This document shows positions 4,869 through 6,090 of a stretch of DNA of 6,090 nt, in pieces. The number at the start of each line of letters is the position of its first letter. Within the stretch, counting starts at the first letter, position 1. Source of the DNA: Acidimicrobiaceae bacterium (GTDB lineage Bacteria; Actinomycetota; Acidimicrobiia; Acidimicrobiales; Palsa-688). Where the stretch lies: the NCBI GenBank assembly GCA_003158835.1, contig PMLI01000559.1, positions 1 to 6,090 of the forward strand. Direction: 5' to 3'. The position numbers and the translations under genes are program-made. Under the pieces are notes generated by a model, which saw nothing but the letters and a program-made list of their open reading frames with translations, did no database searches and was not told the DNA's origin.

Positions 4869-5504
4869 ATGGCACCACCAACTGATATCTCGGCAACTGG
4901 TATCTCGGGGCCTCTCGAACCGGGCGTGCGCGTGAGCCTGGAGTTCCCCGAAGCGGGGACCTGCGTGGGCGTCGTGGCTTCCAAAGCCGCGACTTCGCTC
5001 GTGCTCGAGCTTCTCGACGAGCTTCCCGATGGCGATCTGGTGGCAGGTTTGACTCTGCAGCTTTTCATGCCTCGGACCGAGGGCCTCTACCACTGGCTGT
5101 GCGCCTTGAGCGCGGCGCCGGAGGGACAGCGGGCAAGAATAGAGCTCCTGAGTTCGCCGCTGTTCGTCCAGCGTCGCTTCGGCAAAAGAGTCGAGCCGGA
5201 GCTGCAAGCCGAGGTCCGTCGGCTTCGGTCGACGCGCCGGGGCCGCCCTCACGAGATGTCCGTGGCGGACCTGTCCCGGGGGGGGATGAAGTTGGAAGGC
5301 GCGTTCCCTCTCAGCACCGGTGACACGCTCGAAGTCACGGTGGACATCGGCGGGACCGTTCAGCTGGTAGGGCGGGCCGTCATGGCTTACCCGTTGTCCA
5401 AGGGGACATGGGCCGCCCACGTGACCTTCGTCGACGGCCAGAGAAACCTGATCGACCTGGTGGACGACTACATCGCCACCCATTCTCGGCTCCGGTCCCC
5501 ATAA
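4869..5504 (+). CDS. PilZ-domain (YcgR-like) cyclic-di-GMP receptor protein
   Basis: A 211-residue soluble protein. The N-terminal part (about 15-95), beginning P-G-V-R-V-S-L-E-F and with little strong identity, resembles the PilZN/flagellar-brake-like domain found before PilZ in YcgR-type proteins. The PilZ domain follows, with both cyclic-di-GMP motifs: R-x-x-x-R as Arg103-Phe-Gly-Lys-Arg107 in V-Q-R-R-F-G-K-R, and D-x-S-x-x-G as Asp134-Leu-Ser136-Arg-Gly138-Gly139. It ends in a helix, L-I-D-L-V-D-D-Y-I. The protein should bind cyclic-di-GMP and act on an unidentified partner; motility and surface-polymer functions are typical for the family. Residues 4-13 contain a duplicated five-residue unit (T-D-I-S-A, T-G-I-S-G). 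It lies 56 bases downstream of the regulator gene on the same strand and could be co-transcribed, with the hairpin at 4828-4859 as a possible control point. Confidence 0.92.
   Translation: MAPPTDISATGISGPLEPGVRVSLEFPEAGTCVGVVASKAATSLVLELLDELPDGDLVAGLTLQLFMPRTEGLYHWLCALSAAPEGQRARIELLSSPLFVQRRFGKRVEPELQAEVRRLRSTRRGRPHEMSVADLSRGGMKLEGAFPLSTGDTLEVTVDIGGTVQLVGRAVMAYPLSKGTWAAHVTFVDGQRNLIDLVDDYIATHSRLRSP
4879..4908. repeat. 15-bp in-frame tandem duplication at the PilZ N-terminus
   Basis: Units CAACTGATATCTCGG (4879-4893) and CAACTGGTATCTCGG (4894-4908) are adjacent and differ at one base. Being 15 bases long, the duplication keeps the reading frame and doubles five residues in the flexible N-terminal extension. 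It looks like a recent slippage event. Confidence 0.9.
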
Positions 5505-5543
5505 GTCCTGGCGAGCCACAGCCCCAAGCGTGGCCCGCCGGCC
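5505..5543. other. Short convergent spacer between PilZ and AIM24 genes
   Basis: The 39 bases between the two convergent stop codons hold only a weak inverted repeat, GCCAC (5515-5519) and GTGGC (5530-5534), with a ten-base loop and no T-tract. It may serve as a bidirectional terminator, but the 5-bp stem is too short to be confident. Confidence 0.3.
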
Positions 5544-6090
5544 CTACCAGCGCCTGTAGCTCATCCCACTGCTGGCCACCAGGCCGGCGTAGCGTTCGGG
5601 TCTTTCGAAGATCGAACGCACCGCTACCCTGCCCGGGCCCTGGAGCCGCATCCAGACAGTGCGGTACTCGTAGCTACCCCAACGCAAGCCTCCGCTGGCC
5701 GGGTACTCGGCGTGTAGCCCGAATGTCACCGAGGTGTCGGCGTACACCCACGATCCCGGTTGCACGAGAATGGCCTGGCCCGCTTTCAGGTCGCGCACAA
5801 AAAGATTGCCCGGGCAATGCAAGAGCAGTAGACCGGGCCGGCCGGCGCCGGCTACGAACAGGTCGAGGTAGGGGCCGACCGGGTATTCGAACTCGCTCTC
5901 GTTGCCCTTTTGCACCTGAAGCCAGACGGGAGAGTTCTGCCAGGTGTAATCGACGCTGTCGCTGGCGGCCAGGAAGGCGTGCTCGCGCACCAGGAAACCG
6001 CGGCCGGGGGGGATGGGCAGAGCCACAACCTCACCGGGGTGGTCCTGTGATAGTGCGACATGACCTGGCCCGCTGGCACGCATGAGCACC
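5544..6090 (-). CDS. AIM24 family protein, 5' end outside the window
   Basis: The last 181 or so codons of a gene whose beginning lies beyond 6090. The visible part starts L-M-R-A-S-G-P-G-H-V-A-L-S and continues with P-P-G-R-G-F-L-V-R-E-H-A-F-L-A-A-S-D-S-V-D-Y, then L-L-L-H-C-P-G-N-L-F-V-R-D-L, and Q-P-G-S-W-V-Y-A-D-T-S-V. This rhythm of beta-strands with glycine turns fits the AIM24/TRAP-like beta-sandwich family (PF01987), which is widespread in actinobacteria and of unknown biochemical function. The family is normally longer than what is seen here, so the GTG at 6087-6089 is probably internal. No membrane segment is visible in this portion. It ends at TAG 5544-5546 and converges with the PilZ gene. 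Identification comes from remembered family features, with moderate certainty. Confidence 0.78.
   Translation of the reverse strand, partial: VLMRASGPGHVALSQDHPGEVVALPIPPGRGFLVREHAFLAASDSVDYTWQNSPVWLQVQKGNESEFEYPVGPYLDLFVAGAGRPGLLLLHCPGNLFVRDLKAGQAILVQPGSWVYADTSVTFGLHAEYPASGGLRWGSYEYRTVWMRLQGPGRVAVRSIFERPERYAGLVASSGMSYRRW

Noticed and set aside
5408..6085. Open plus-strand frame of about 225 codons opposite the AIM24 gene
   Set aside because: It overlaps the PilZ 3' end and lies antisense to the AIM24 reading frame; its Pro/Arg/Ser-rich content indicates a shadow frame.
1..6090. Mobile element, CRISPR array, tRNA or toxin-antitoxin signals
   Set aside because: No transposase, integrase, regularly spaced repeats, tRNA-like cloverleaf or recognisable toxin pair could be seen; composition is uniform across the window.

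Overview
The window is strongly GC-rich, with G or C at most third codon positions. It looks like chromosomal DNA from a high-GC actinobacterium. A member of the order-level group Acidimicrobiia is my best guess, based on the DUF3107 gene next to an ArsA-type ATPase, the Mrp lacking its usual cysteine pair, and the COG2345-type regulator. This is an inference from protein style, not from a search. I see no transposase, integrase, phage gene, CRISPR array, tRNA or rRNA.

Layout. At the left edge, on the minus strand, a complete small DUF3107 gene (84-323) is followed by the first 20 codons of an ArsA-family ATPase that runs off the window. A divergent control region (324-577) contains tandem repeats and an AT-rich core. 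It separates these from a plus-strand HD-domain, dGTPase-like phosphohydrolase (about 578-1681). That gene converges, across hairpin-forming sequence, on a minus-strand cluster read in the order mrp (3118-4002), a Tat-type molybdopterin oxidoreductase (2344-3069), and a four-helix cytochrome b (1713-2363). The last two overlap. Divergent from mrp across 87 bases is a plus-strand winged-helix regulator of the SufR/COG2345 kind (4090-4812) with three C-terminal cysteines. It is followed by a PilZ (cyclic-di-GMP receptor) protein (4869-5504) whose Shine-Dalgarno sequence is partly buried in a hairpin. The right edge holds a minus-strand AIM24-family gene lacking its 5' end.

How the genes may work together. 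The molybdoenzyme and cytochrome b form a plausible extracytoplasmic redox pair: the Mo enzyme exchanges electrons with membrane quinones through the b-type haems. Mrp is an iron-sulfur cluster carrier or scaffold ATPase. The divergent regulator resembles Fe-S sensing SufR. Together, 1713-4812 could be a redox or Fe-S-responsive module; that is an inference from gene order and motifs. The remaining genes (HD phosphohydrolase, PilZ, AIM24, DUF3107/ArsA) look like ordinary neighbours with no evident shared pathway.

I do not see a clearly new multi-gene system. The items most worth checking are the possible Fe-S-sensing regulator/mrp/Mo-oxidoreductase module, the competing hairpins in front of the Mo-enzyme start, the SD-overlapping hairpin before the PilZ gene, and the short tandem duplications.
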